A DNA stretch of 64,000 nucleotides from Brevundimonas naejangsanensis (GCF_003627995.1 NZ_CP032707.1:669501-733500); one strand, 5' to 3'; shown: positions 41,085-50,373, counted from the first letter of the stretch. The notes: generated from the letters alone by a model not told the origin. Translations and numbers: made by a program.

Positions 41085-41125
41085 CTGACCAACGTTATAT
41101 TCGTAAAAGCGTAAACAAAAACTGC
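41085..41125 (-). promoter_or_regulatory. AT-rich promoter-like stretch for the hybrid kinase
   Basis: Minus strand TTTTTGTTTACGC then TTTTACGAATATAACG is unusually AT-rich for this genome. A TATAAC -10-like hexamer sits about 25 bases before the preferred GTG start. The -35 element is unclear. Confidence 0.3.
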
Positions 41126-41183
41126 GCAGCGAATCGCCGCCGCTAGCCTGGCCCCGACGTCGGAGGCGATGACGCCTCCCTTC

Positions 41184-41921
41184 CTAGGGATCGTCCCGCA
41201 GCGGGGCGTCATGCAGGCGCTGGCGGCGTTCGGCGGCGTAGGCGACCAGCCACAGGACCATCGACCAGGCCGCCCCCACGCTCCACCCGGCGAAGACGTC
41301 AGAGGCCCAGTGCGCGCCCAGATAGATGCGCGTCAGCCCGATCAGCAGGGCGATGACCACGGCGCAGCCCAGGACATAGGCCTTCAGCCGCTTGCGCGGA
41401 AAGGCGCGGGTCAGCATGACCCCCAGGGTCAGGTAGAAGACGGTCGCCAGCAGGGCGTGGCCCGAGGGGAAGCTCGCGTTCAGCGTCTCGACCGCCTGAT
41501 AGGCGGCGGGCGGTCGTTCGCGCTCGAACAGGGCTTTCAGACCCTCGCTCAGCGCCACCCCTCCGGCCAGGCTGACGACCAGCAGCAGGGCCGACAGCCG
41601 TTTTCTCATGATGAGCAGGAAACCCAGGGCGATCAGCGCGAACAGGACCAGCACCGCTATGCCGCCCAGCGAGGTCAGGTCCGCCGCCGCCTCCCGCAGC
41701 CACCACGGCCCCCAGGGGCGGCCGGGATCATCGGCGTAGGGCCGCACCGCCGCCAGCACCGCCCGGTCGAAGGCCTGGCCGCCCGGCTCCTGCATCTCAT
41801 CGGCCGCCTCGATGAAGACCAGCACCCCCAGGGTCGCCACCAGCAGGGCCGCGACGGCGGCGATCTCGGTGCGCGCAACCCGCAGGGCGCGCGTCAGGAA
41901 GGCGGTGGGATGAGGAGCCAT
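41184..41921 (-). CDS. Membrane PAP2-family phosphatase
   Basis: The 245-residue protein has about six transmembrane helices and all three PAP2 motifs: KALFERERPP (K-x6-RP), ASFPSGHALL (PSGH) and TRIYLGAHWASDVFAG (SR-x5-H-x3-D type). Such proteins dephosphorylate undecaprenyl or phosphatidyl phosphates at the outer face of the inner membrane. It shares the strand with the hybrid kinase and ends 115 bases upstream of that gene's start. In contrast to the acid phosphatase at 12418, its PSGH is intact. Confidence 0.93.
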   Translation of the reverse strand: MAPHPTAFLTRALRVARTEIAAVAALLVATLGVLVFIEAADEMQEPGGQAFDRAVLAAVRPYADDPGRPWGPWWLREAAADLTSLGGIAVLVLFALIALGFLLIMRKRLSALLLVVSLAGGVALSEGLKALFERERPPAAYQAVETLNASFPSGHALLATVFYLTLGVMLTRAFPRKRLKAYVLGCAVVIALLIGLTRIYLGAHWASDVFAGWSVGAAWSMVLWLVAYAAERRQRLHDAPLRDDP

Positions 41922-42099
41922 GGGGCGCTAACGGCGACGCTGGCCAGGACGTTCCCTGGCTCACGGGTCCACCCGCCGCTCGGGACGCAAAAAGTGATCG
42001 CCCGCCAATTCCCGAGTCATTTCCACAGGGTGCGGCCGACCGCCCACCGATTCGAAAGAAAAGCCTGCGTCAAGAGCTTTACGAGCGGTTAGGGATGTG

Positions 42100-42148
42100 C
42101 GCCCATATATGTAGCCGAGCATAGGAACCGAGACACCATATCTAGTGT
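42100..42148. promoter_or_regulatory. Pair of NrdR-like boxes upstream of nrdA
   Basis: ACACCATATCTAGTGT (42133-42148) matches the NrdR consensus acaCwAtATaTwGtgt at 14 of 16 positions. A weaker copy with core CATATATG lies at 42100-42115, 33 bases upstream centre to centre. Confidence 0.8.
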
Positions 42149-42191
42149 TTCAAACCGGCACGGTCTTCTAACGGATTTGTTCGGGGCAGTG

Positions 42192-44081
42192 ATGAAAATG
42201 GCTGGCGGCGAAGCTTTGCAGACGACGGAATTCTCAGCGGTTTCCTCGGCTCCGCCCGAGGGCAAGCCGCACCTGAAGGTGGTCACCGGCCTGCAGCTGG
42301 ACCGCTCGCGCGACGCCCTGCTGACCGATTTCGGCAAGAAGACCCTGGAAGACCGCTACCTGCTGCCCGGCGAAAGCTACCAGGACATGTTCGCCCGCGT
42401 GGCCACGGCCTACGCCGACGACGCCGACCACGCCCAGCGCGTCTATGACTACATGTCCAGGCTGTGGTTCATGCCGGCGACCCCGGTGCTGTCGAACGGC
42501 GGCGCCGATCGCGGCCTGCCGATCTCCTGCTTCCTGAACTCGGTCAACGACAGCCTGGACGGCATCCAGAACGTCTGGAACGAGAACGTCGCCCTGGCCT
42601 CGAACGGCGGCGGCATTGGCACCTACTGGGGCGGCGTCCGCTCCATCGGCGAGAAGGTCAAGGGCGCGGGCCAGACCTCGGGCATCATCCCCTTCATCCG
42701 CGTGATGGATTCGCTGACCCTGGCGATTTCGCAAGGCTCGCTGCGTCGCGGCTCGGCCGCCGTCTATCTGGACATCCACCACCCGGAGATCGAGGAGTTC
42801 CTCGAGATCCGCAAGCCGTCGGGCGACTTCAACCGCCGCTCGCTGAACCTGCACCACGGCATCAACATCACCGACGCCTTCATGGAGGCGGTGCGCGACG
42901 GCAAGCCGTTCGACCTGGTCTCGCCCAAGAACGGCGAGGTCCGCAAAACCGTCGACGCCCGCAACCTCTGGACCAAGATTCTCGAAATCCGGATGCAGAC
43001 GGGCGAGCCCTATCTGATCTTCTCGGACACGGTGAACCGGCAGATGCCGCAGCACCAGAAGGACCTGGGCCTGTCGGTCAAGCAGTCCAACCTGTGCTCG
43101 GAGATCATGCTGCACACGGGCCTGGACCATAAGGGCGTCGAGCGGACCGCCGTCTGCTGCCTGTCGTCGGTCAACGCCGAGACCTTCCTGGAGTGGCGCG
43201 AAGAGCCGCGCTTCATCGAGGACATCATGCGCTTCCTCGACAATGTGCTCGAGGACTTCATCACCCGCGCCCCGTCGTCGATGGCCGCCGCCGTCTATTC
43301 GGCCCAGCGCGAGCGTTCGGTGGGCCTGGGCCTGATGGGCTTCCACTCCTTCCTGCAGGCGCAGGGCGTGGCCTTTGAATCGGCGATGGCCAAGAGCTGG
43401 AACATGCGCCTGTTCAAGCACCTGCGCCGCGAGGCCGACAAGGCCAGCCGCACCCTGGCCGAGGAGAAGGGCCCCTGCCTCGACGCCGCCGAGCGCGGCG
43501 TGATGGAGCGGTTCAGCCACAAGCTGGCCATCGCCCCGACCGCCTCGATCTCGATCATCTGCGGCGGCACCTCGGCGGGCATCGAGCCGATCCCGGCCAA
43601 CATCTATACGCACAAGACCCTGTCGGGCTCGTTCGCGGTCAAGAACCCCTACCTGCAGAAGCTGCTGGGCGAAAAGGGCATCGACACCGAGGCGGTCTGG
43701 TCGTCGATCCTGGAGCATGAAGGCTCGGTCCAGCACCTGGACGCCCTGAGCGAGGACGAGAAGGCCATCTACAAGACCGCCTTCGAGCTGGACCAGCGCT
43801 GGGTCATCGAACTGGCCGCCGACCGCACCGGCGACATCTGCCAGGCGCAGTCGCTGAACCTGTTCATCCCCGGCGACGTCAACAAGTGGGACCTGCACAT
43901 GCTGCACTGGTCGGCGTGGGAGCGGGGCCTGAAGTCGCTGTATTATCTGCGCTCCAAGTCGGTGCAGCGCGCTGCCTTCGCCGGGGCCGACGACAAGCAG
44001 GAAGAAGAGATCGATCCGAACCAGCCGGACCTCTTCTCCATCGCCCGCACCGACTACGACGAGTGCCTGGCCTGCCAATAG
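42192..44081 (+). CDS. nrdA: Ribonucleoside-diphosphate reductase alpha subunit NrdA (class Ia, short form)
   Basis: The catalytic subunit of about 629 residues. It carries LPISCFLNSV (first redox Cys), ASNGGGIGTYWGGVRSIG, SNLCSEIMLH (thiyl-radical Cys), AVCCLSSVNAETF (second redox Cys), PTASISIICGGTSAGIEP and C-terminal redox pair CLAC (Cys625, Cys628). Typical class Ia enzymes are about 760 residues with an N-terminal ATP-cone; that domain is missing. The start lies at ATG 42192, with GGGG just upstream; TTG 42177 and ATG 42198 are alternatives. NrdR boxes and a terminator frame the gene. Confidence 0.96.
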   Translation: MKMAGGEALQTTEFSAVSSAPPEGKPHLKVVTGLQLDRSRDALLTDFGKKTLEDRYLLPGESYQDMFARVATAYADDADHAQRVYDYMSRLWFMPATPVLSNGGADRGLPISCFLNSVNDSLDGIQNVWNENVALASNGGGIGTYWGGVRSIGEKVKGAGQTSGIIPFIRVMDSLTLAISQGSLRRGSAAVYLDIHHPEIEEFLEIRKPSGDFNRRSLNLHHGINITDAFMEAVRDGKPFDLVSPKNGEVRKTVDARNLWTKILEIRMQTGEPYLIFSDTVNRQMPQHQKDLGLSVKQSNLCSEIMLHTGLDHKGVERTAVCCLSSVNAETFLEWREEPRFIEDIMRFLDNVLEDFITRAPSSMAAAVYSAQRERSVGLGLMGFHSFLQAQGVAFESAMAKSWNMRLFKHLRREADKASRTLAEEKGPCLDAAERGVMERFSHKLAIAPTASISIICGGTSAGIEPIPANIYTHKTLSGSFAVKNPYLQKLLGEKGIDTEAVWSSILEHEGSVQHLDALSEDEKAIYKTAFELDQRWVIELAADRTGDICQAQSLNLFIPGDVNKWDLHMLHWSAWERGLKSLYYLRSKSVQRAAFAGADDKQEEEIDPNQPDLFSIARTDYDECLACQ

Positions 44082-44112
44082 GCCCTACGCCGCTCATCAC
44101 GACCGCCTGACC

Positions 44113-44150
44113 GCCGCCCGGAGGAACCCTCTTCCGGGCGGCTTCGTTTG
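44113..44150 (+). terminator. Rho-independent terminator after nrdA
   Basis: A 10-bp stem GCCGCCCGGA / TCCGGGCGGC with a 10-base loop followed by TTCGTTTGT, 32 bases after the nrdA stop. Confidence 0.7.
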
Positions 44151-44238
44151 TCAGAAGGATTGTGGCCCAAAAGAGTCCGTTGCGGTTCACCGGCGTTCGT
44201 GCACAGTGGAGTCGTTAACGGATCGGGAGGGACCGTTG

Positions 44239-45108
44239 ATGCGACGCATGGCATGGGCAGGACTGGCGATCGCGGCGACCGCGCCGGCTGCCATGCCGAC
44301 GGCCGCGCTCGCCCTGCCGCAAGCCCTGCTTGAGGCCCCCGTGGCCGCGCGGGGCGGCGAGGCCGTGCGGTTCGAGGACGCCGCCGCCCGGATCGACAGC
44401 CGCCTGCCCTTCTCGGCCGAGCCCGACGCCGCCTTCGGGGCGCCGGTGCAGTTCAACGACGCCGCCCGCCTGAGCGCCGACCTGGCCGAACGACGCCAGG
44501 AGGCCTGGTTCGCCGGCGACGGCTTCACCGACCGGCTGCGCGTCACGACCATGGGCGAGTTGCGCCGCGCCGACGGCGGCCCCCTGCCGCCGCGCGCCCT
44601 GGATGCGGCGGGCTTCTCCGCCGAGAGCTACGACGTCACCTATACGCGCGGCTGGACGGCGGCCAGCGGCCGCACGGCCTCGGGTCTGGAGGTCTCCCTG
44701 ACGCCCCACGCGGGCTTCGGCGTCGGCAGCGACGGCCCCTCGGCCGAGGCAGGCGCCACCTTGCGCATCGGCGAAGGCCTGGACCGCCTGGCCCCCAACG
44801 GCGACGAGGCCTTCGGCGAACGCCCGCGCTGGTATCTGTACGCCGCGGGCTCCAAACGGGCGGTCGGCTACAACTTCGCCCGCACCCGCGACGGCGACTT
44901 CGCCCGCTCCGGCGTCAGCCAGGACGGCGGCTCCTACCTGGGCGACGCCTCCATCGGCGTGGCCTATCGCCGAGGCGCGGTTCAGGGCTCGTTCGGCATC
45001 GTCTATCGCGAGATCGAGGTCAAAGGCCTGCGCGGCTATCAGGGCATCGACACCGACGTGTCGGAGGGCCTGGCGGCCTTCCAACTGACCATCCGCCCGC
45101 CGCGCTAG
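44239..45108 (+). CDS. Outer-membrane beta-barrel protein of unknown function
   Basis: A 289-residue protein with a signal peptide ending near ALALPQA. GGAGGG precedes the ATG at 44239, which is why the longer frame from 44206 was not used. The second half shows alternating barrel strands: GLEVSLTPHAGFGVG, RWYLYAAGSKRAVGYNF, DASIGVAYRRGAVQGSFGIV and AAFQLTIRPPR. Strand order distantly recalls the C-terminal half of LpxR (lipid A deacylase, DUF2219), but the LpxR N-terminal catalytic motif is not visible. I leave the function open. Confidence 0.7.
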   Translation: MRRMAWAGLAIAATAPAAMPTAALALPQALLEAPVAARGGEAVRFEDAAARIDSRLPFSAEPDAAFGAPVQFNDAARLSADLAERRQEAWFAGDGFTDRLRVTTMGELRRADGGPLPPRALDAAGFSAESYDVTYTRGWTAASGRTASGLEVSLTPHAGFGVGSDGPSAEAGATLRIGEGLDRLAPNGDEAFGERPRWYLYAAGSKRAVGYNFARTRDGDFARSGVSQDGGSYLGDASIGVAYRRGAVQGSFGIVYREIEVKGLRGYQGIDTDVSEGLAAFQLTIRPPR

Positions 45109-45123
45109 GCCGCCCTGCCGGCC

Positions 45124-46896
45124 CTACTGCGTCCGCGCCACGCCTTCGCGGCGGCTGTCGGCGGCCCCGTCCCAGCGTCCGTTGCGCCACAGGCCGCCGT
45201 GCAGGCCCGAAGTCTCGGTGGTGTTGGGGCGCAGTTCGACGCCGCGCGCCGCCATGCCTGCGCGCACATCCGCCGGGAAGCCCTCGGTGTCGGCGCCGAA
45301 GCCGTCGCCCTTGGCCACCAGGTTGGGCAGATCGAAGGCCTGCTGCAGCGGCAGGCCCCAGGCCAGGGCGCCGATCAGGGCCTTGGCGTTGTAGGCCAGG
45401 ATGGAAGAGCCGCCGGGCGAGCCCAGGGCGCCGACCAGCCGCCCCTCGCGGTCCAGGATCAGGGCCGGAGACATGGACGAGCGCGGCCGCTTGCCTGCCG
45501 CCACGGCGTTGGCCGCGGGCGTGCCGTCGGCCGCCGCCGGGACCAGGGAGAAGTCGGTCAGCTGGTTGTTCAGGAAGAAGCCGCCCGCCATCCGGCCCGA
45601 GCCGAACAGGCTCTCGACCGTGGTGGTCATGCTGACCGCGTTCCCCTGGGCGTCGACCACGACCAGGTGCGAGGTGCCCGCCGGTTCCTGGGTCGCGTCG
45701 GCGCCGACCTTGGGCGCACCCGCCGGCACGCCATAGGGCGCCGCGCCGCGCAACGACGGCGCCAGGGCCGCCCGCTCAGCGACGTAGGCCGGGTCCAGCA
45801 GCCCCGCCACCGGCACGCTGACAAAGGCCGGATCGCCGAAATAACGATCGCGGTCGGCGTACATCAGCCGCTGAAGTTGGCCGAAGGCGGCCCAGGCCTC
45901 GGGGCTGTTCGGCCCCTTGTCGATGGCCGGCGTCCGCTCGGCCATGGCCAGCAACTCCAGGATCGAAGCCCCGCTGGACGGCGGCGGCGGCACGCAGATG
46001 GTGTAGATCTTGTAGGGGCCGCAGACGGCCTCGCGCACCACGGGGCGATAGCCGGCGATGTCGGCGGTCGTCAGGGCGCCGGGGCGCGGCCCTTCCGACA
46101 CGGCGGCGGCGATGGCCTCGGCCAGCGGGCCTTGCTGAAGGGCGGCCGCGCCTTCGCGCGCGATGCGCCGCACGGTCTCGGCGTAGGCTGGATTCCGCAA
46201 CGTCTCGCCCGCCCGATAGCGCGTGCCGTCCGCCTTGGTGAAATATTCGGTCGCCCAGCGGGTCTTCGACTGGGGCGCGTCGCCGTTGATCATGCCCGCC
46301 AGGCGCGGACTGACCACGAAGCCGTCGGCCGCCAGACGCTCGGCGTCGCCGAACAGCTCGGACCAGGCCAACGCGCCGTGCTGCTTCTGGGCCAGGGCCA
46401 GCATGGGCACCACGCCCGGCGCCCCGGTCGAGCGTCCGCTCAGCACCGAGTCCCCAAACGCCAGCGGCTTGCCGTTCTCATAGAAGAGCTCGGGCGTGGC
46501 GGCGGCGGGCGCCGTCTCGCGTCCGTCATAGACGGTGATCGCCCCGCTCTCGGCGTCGTAGAACATCATGAAGGCGCCGCCGCCCAGGCCCGAGGACTGC
46601 GGCTCGACCAGGCCCAGCACCGCCTGGATCGCCACGGCCGCGTCCACGGCCGAGCCGCCGCGCGCCAGCACCTTCATCCCCGCCTCGACCGCCAGGGGGT
46701 TGGCCGCGGAGACGAAGGGCCCCTTGGCGACGGAGGCCTGGACCGCCACTGCCTCGACCGGAACCGCCGCCTCCGCCTGGACGCTCGCCGTCGTCGCAGC
46801 GCAGCCGGTCAGCAGCAGGGCCGCGACGGCCGTCCCGGCCGCTAGAGACGAAATCCTGCGCGCAGGACGAGAATGGAGAAAGGAAAAGGCGCGCAC
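45124..46896 (-). CDS. ggt: Gamma-glutamyltransferase (lipoprotein form)
   Basis: The 590-residue Ntn-hydrolase cleaves gamma-glutamyl bonds of glutathione and related peptides in the periplasm. It begins with a lipobox LLTGC (Cys32). NPLAVEAGMKVLARGGSAVD and SSGLGGGAFMMFY mark the large subunit. Self-cleavage before the nucleophilic Thr408 in GTSHLVVVDAQG would make the small subunit, which ends with LGSPGGSSILAYN. PRSSMSPALILD is the conserved active-site strand. Monocistronic and convergent with the outer-membrane protein gene. Confidence 0.95.
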   Translation of the reverse strand: MRAFSFLHSRPARRISSLAAGTAVAALLLTGCAATTASVQAEAAVPVEAVAVQASVAKGPFVSAANPLAVEAGMKVLARGGSAVDAAVAIQAVLGLVEPQSSGLGGGAFMMFYDAESGAITVYDGRETAPAAATPELFYENGKPLAFGDSVLSGRSTGAPGVVPMLALAQKQHGALAWSELFGDAERLAADGFVVSPRLAGMINGDAPQSKTRWATEYFTKADGTRYRAGETLRNPAYAETVRRIAREGAAALQQGPLAEAIAAAVSEGPRPGALTTADIAGYRPVVREAVCGPYKIYTICVPPPPSSGASILELLAMAERTPAIDKGPNSPEAWAAFGQLQRLMYADRDRYFGDPAFVSVPVAGLLDPAYVAERAALAPSLRGAAPYGVPAGAPKVGADATQEPAGTSHLVVVDAQGNAVSMTTTVESLFGSGRMAGGFFLNNQLTDFSLVPAAADGTPAANAVAAGKRPRSSMSPALILDREGRLVGALGSPGGSSILAYNAKALIGALAWGLPLQQAFDLPNLVAKGDGFGADTEGFPADVRAGMAARGVELRPNTTETSGLHGGLWRNGRWDGAADSRREGVARTQ

Positions 46897-47047
46897 GCAA
46901 GCACTCCGGGACGTTGCAGAGAGGCTTTATGCCTAGGCCCGCAGGTCCCGGAGGCCAACCCCGCATTTTCTCACGATTTTCCGAGAAAACCTGTTGCCTC
47001 CCCGAAAGCGACCCGCTAGATACCCGGCCCTGCCCGCAAGGCAGTGC

Positions 47048-47124
47048 GCACCCGTAGCTCAGCTGGATAGAGCACCAGACTACGAATCTGGGGGTCAGGA
47101 GTTCGAATCTCTTCGGGTGCGCCA
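47048..47124 (+). tRNA. tRNA-Arg (anticodon ACG)
   Basis: A 77-base cloverleaf with acceptor GCACCCG / CGGGTGC, D-arm AGCTC-agctggata-GAGC, and anticodon stem-loop around CTACGAA with ACG at 47082-47084. The T-arm contains GTTCGAATC. The 3' CCA is encoded (47122-47124). Confidence 0.97.
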
Positions 47125-47196
47125 CTTTCCTTTCAAGGACTTAGGTCTTGGGGAAGACGAGCCGCGAGGCTTTCCATATTCCGATGACACACGGCT

Positions 47197-48708
47197 TTAC
47201 AGCGCCGCTTGAACTGGAGCCGCAACCGTGTCCGAGCGCGGCCTGACCGCTCCTTGTCGCGCGCGAAACGCCATGACGCCCAGGCCGCCGAGCGTGAACA
47301 GCGCCGTCCAGGGCAGCCAGTCGCCGAACCGCGCATAGAGCGTGCGCGTCCCGCGCGTCGGCGCCTCGACGACCATGACGCTGACAGGGGCGCTGGACCG
47401 GAAGTCGTCCATGGCGGCCAGAACCCGTCCCTGATGATCGACGGCCAGGCTGCGGCCGTCGTTGACCATCCGCACCAGGGCCGCCCCGTTCTCGATCGCC
47501 CGCATCGCCGCCATGTTCGAGTGCATCGGCGCCATGCCGCGGCTGTCCCACGACGGATCCAGCAGGATGTCGGCCCCCGCACGCCCCGCCTGGCGGATCA
47601 GGTCGTGGTAGTCGAAGTCATAGCAGATGGCCCAGGCGATGCGGCCGTAGGGCGTATCCATCACCGGCATCCGGCCGTCGCCCCGGACGGAGCGCTCGAC
47701 GGGAGTCGGCCGGCTCTTGAGGTAGGTCGAGCGCACGGCGCCGGTCGGATCGATGGCGACCATCTTGTTCTCCGCCAGCGGCCGGCCCGGCGTGATCGTC
47801 GCCATGGCCATGAACAGATAGATGCGCTCCGCCGCCGCCAGCCTGCCCGCCTCGGCGATGAAGCGCGCCTCGTCGTCCTTGAGCACCAGGGCGTTGGCCT
47901 CGCTCCACAGCACCAGCTTGGCGCCCGCGCGCGCCTCCTGCCGGCTGCGCTCGAGCAAGGTGCGCTGAAGAGCCTGCGTCAACGGGCGCGCCCGCTCCGC
48001 GCCCGCCGGGCTCAAACCGCCGGCCGCGTTGACCGGGGCCCAGGCCGCCTTGAACACGTCCAGATTCTCGGCGCTGATCCCGGCGATCCTGACCGTGGGC
48101 GCGGACGGCGCGTCCAAGGCCAGCCGCAGAGCGCCCAGGGCGATGATCGTCCCCGCTGCGCCGGCGAGAAGCAGGACCGCGCGGCGGGCCGTCAGGCCCT
48201 GGCCGCCCGCCTCCCAGATCAGGTTCACGACCGCGGCGACCCAGCCGATCAGGAAGGCGACGCCCCACAGCCCCGTCACCGACAGCATCTGGAGAAGCTG
48301 CAGGTCGGTCTGCGCATAGGCCGCCACGCCCCAGCTGCCGAGGCCGACGTTCGACCAGGCGAACTCCGTGAGCGCCAGGGCCGAGGGGAAGACCAGGGTC
48401 GCGGCGAACCCCTTGAGGCGCGGGGCCAGCAGGCGGTCGACGATGTAGGGCAGGAAGAAGACCGCCGCCACGCCCGCCACCACGGCGTGATAGGTCACGC
48501 CCTGGAAGATGATGGCGCCGCGCCAGGCGATGTCCTGGGCCACGACGAAGGCCGCCAGGCCCGCCGCCGCGCCCTGCCAGGACGACGACTGGCGCAGGAA
48601 GCGCAGCATGAAGATCGGGCCGAGCCACGCGAGCACCGGCGCCGTGAAGTTGCCGACCGAGAAGGCGGCGCACCCCGCCGCGATCGCCAGCCAAACGAAT
48701 CTGGACAT
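47197..48708 (-). CDS. Apolipoprotein N-acyltransferase-like protein (Lnt family)
   Basis: The 503-residue protein has about six to seven N-terminal membrane helices (e.g. SWGVAAYAQTDLQLLQMLSV) and a periplasmic nitrilase domain. The Glu-Lys-Cys triad lies in KLVLWSEANALVL, STYLKSRPTPVERS and RIAWAICYDFDYHDLI. The architecture is that of Lnt, which adds the third acyl chain to lipoproteins. Sequence is more divergent than a housekeeping Lnt (SEAN in place of PEsA, AICYDFDY in place of LICYE), so it may be an accessory paralogue. Divergent from a LytTR regulator gene across 116 bases. Confidence 0.82.
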   Translation of the reverse strand: MSRFVWLAIAAGCAAFSVGNFTAPVLAWLGPIFMLRFLRQSSSWQGAAAGLAAFVVAQDIAWRGAIIFQGVTYHAVVAGVAAVFFLPYIVDRLLAPRLKGFAATLVFPSALALTEFAWSNVGLGSWGVAAYAQTDLQLLQMLSVTGLWGVAFLIGWVAAVVNLIWEAGGQGLTARRAVLLLAGAAGTIIALGALRLALDAPSAPTVRIAGISAENLDVFKAAWAPVNAAGGLSPAGAERARPLTQALQRTLLERSRQEARAGAKLVLWSEANALVLKDDEARFIAEAGRLAAAERIYLFMAMATITPGRPLAENKMVAIDPTGAVRSTYLKSRPTPVERSVRGDGRMPVMDTPYGRIAWAICYDFDYHDLIRQAGRAGADILLDPSWDSRGMAPMHSNMAAMRAIENGAALVRMVNDGRSLAVDHQGRVLAAMDDFRSSAPVSVMVVEAPTRGTRTLYARFGDWLPWTALFTLGGLGVMAFRARQGAVRPRSDTVAAPVQAAL

Positions 48709-48824
48709 GAGAGAAGACCTGGCCTGTATTTGAAGTCACGAAAGAGGCGGGCAACAAACCCGGCGGCGAGGGGCGCCGCCATCGAGGTTTCGCCGTCGGG
48801 CCGAGACATTCGCAGGGGGGATTC

Positions 48825-49694
48825 ATGGCGGCGATTGAGCCCGCTCGCGAAGCGTCAACGGGACTGAGGGCGGCGCTGCGCGCGCGCATGATCGTGCTGG
48901 AGCTGGCCCTGATGCTGGCGCTGGCGGTCGTGCTGTCGATGCTCGGCCCGTTCGGAACCTATCTGCTCGGCCCCTGGCCCCACCGCCTGGTCTATTGGAT
49001 CCGCAGCGTCCTGGTCGGCTATCTGATCTACCGCCCCCTCATCCTGCTGGGCGCCCGGCAGGCTATTCAACTGGCCCTGCCGGAGTGGGCGGGATGGGCC
49101 GCCGGAGTGCTGGCGGGGGCCGCGCCGATGAGCCTCTGGCTCTGGTGGCTCGGCCCGGACGTCGACCTGGCGCGCCCCTGGCCCAGCGGCGCCGAGTTCG
49201 TCGCCACCTACGCGCAGACCGCACTGATCGCCGCCCTGGGGCTGGGCGCGCTCTGGCACATCGCCGGTCAGGCGTGGCCCCCCGCTCCCGAACGCACCGC
49301 CGCGCCCGTCGCGCCGCTGTCGGCTCACGAAGGGGCCGCGCCCCTTCCAGCCGGAGAGCCCGCGGCCGGCCAACGCCTGCTGGAGCGCCTACCCCCGCGA
49401 TTGGGGCGCGAGATCATCGCCCTGGGCATGGAGGACCACTACGTCCGCGTCTTCACGCGACGCGGCGACACCCTGATCCTGATGCGCATGGCCGACGCCA
49501 TCCATGAACTCGGCGCGCTCGAGGGCGCCCAGGTTCATCGGTCCTGGTGGGTGTGCAAGGCGGCGGTCGCCGGGGTCGAGCGACGCGGGCGCGGCGGATG
49601 GATTCGCCTCGACACCGGCCTCGAAGTCCCCGTGGCCCGGCGACGTCTGGCCGAGCTCGCCCGTCGGGGCTGGCCGATCGGCGGGGCGCGCTAG
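48825..49694 (+). CDS. Membrane-bound LytTR-type transcriptional regulator
   Basis: A 289-residue protein with about four transmembrane helices in residues 20-150 (LELALMLALAVVLSMLGPFG, APMSLWLWWLGP), an Ala/Pro-rich linker and a C-terminal LytTR DNA-binding domain. The domain reads IIALGMEDHYVRVFTRRG, RMADAIHELG, VHRSWWVCKAAV and ending in VPVARRRLAEL. LytTR proteins with membrane anchors often respond to envelope state. The divergent Lnt-like gene is a possible target. GGGGGGATTC precedes the start. Confidence 0.87.
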   Translation: MAAIEPAREASTGLRAALRARMIVLELALMLALAVVLSMLGPFGTYLLGPWPHRLVYWIRSVLVGYLIYRPLILLGARQAIQLALPEWAGWAAGVLAGAAPMSLWLWWLGPDVDLARPWPSGAEFVATYAQTALIAALGLGALWHIAGQAWPPAPERTAAPVAPLSAHEGAAPLPAGEPAAGQRLLERLPPRLGREIIALGMEDHYVRVFTRRGDTLILMRMADAIHELGALEGAQVHRSWWVCKAAVAGVERRGRGGWIRLDTGLEVPVARRRLAELARRGWPIGGAR

Positions 49695-49703
49695 CCGGTG
49701 AAT

Positions 49704-50180
49704 TCAGGCGGCGCAGGCGGCCAGGAATTTTTCGGCCAGCCCCTGGGGCGCCGTGATGGGGCCGGCGTTCTGATAGCCGTAGTTGACGTGAAGCGGCCGC
49801 CCCGAGGCCAGGATGCGCGCCGGATCGCCGGCCAGCGGGGCGACGCCGACGACCCGACTGGGCGCCGGCGAGCCCGTCACCCCGACCACCAGGACGGTCA
49901 CGTCCTCGCCCGCGCCCAGGGACATGCGTTCTTCGCTGGACACGACATGGAAGGCCCCGACCGCCAGGGACAGGCGCCCGTCGCGGCACGACAGATCGAC
50001 CCCCTCGGCCTCATGCTGAAGCATAGGCCGTCCATCTTCGGTCGTCGTCAGCCGCCAGGAGGCGGGCGGCGACGGCGGCGCCTCGACCGCGGGGACGGCG
50101 GCGCGCCGTTCGCTCGGCTGGCCGCACCCCGCCCCGAGGCCCAATAGCGCCGCCATCGCCAACGGCTTGATCGTGCGCAT
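49704..50180 (-). CDS. Small putative lipoprotein of unknown function
   Basis: A 158-residue product with lipobox GAGC (Cys19). The mature part contains ILHEAEGVDLSC-like segments (MLQHEAEGVDLSCRDGRLSL), VTVLVVGVTGSPAP and a C-terminal helix LAEKFLAACAA. GGAGAGAGG precedes ATG 50180, chosen over an in-frame codon at 50225. It converges with the LytTR gene and diverges from the Crp/Fnr regulator. I recognise no family. Confidence 0.75.
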   Translation of the reverse strand: MRTIKPLAMAALLGLGAGCGQPSERRAAVPAVEAPPSPPASWRLTTTEDGRPMLQHEAEGVDLSCRDGRLSLAVGAFHVVSSEERMSLGAGEDVTVLVVGVTGSPAPSRVVGVAPLAGDPARILASGRPLHVNYGYQNAGPITAPQGLAEKFLAACAA

Positions 50181-50373
50181 CCTCTCTCCTCCATCCCGTC
50201 GCCCGACGAGGGCCCGTCGAAGCATTTAACCTAAAATCAACGTTTCTGCGCCTTGGCAGGAACGTCCGCCGCGCCGTCGCCGTTTCCCGTCGTGGAGGAG
50301 CGCCTGAGATGGTGTGGGAGAGGGACGGAAACCGGAACGCCGGAGGGGGCTTGCTGCGCCTGCCCGACGGGGA

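Noticed and set aside
44239..45108. LpxR (lipid A 3-O-deacylase) assignment
   Set aside because: Only the C-terminal strand order is reminiscent; the N-terminal active-site motif is not found, so the gene is left as unknown barrel.
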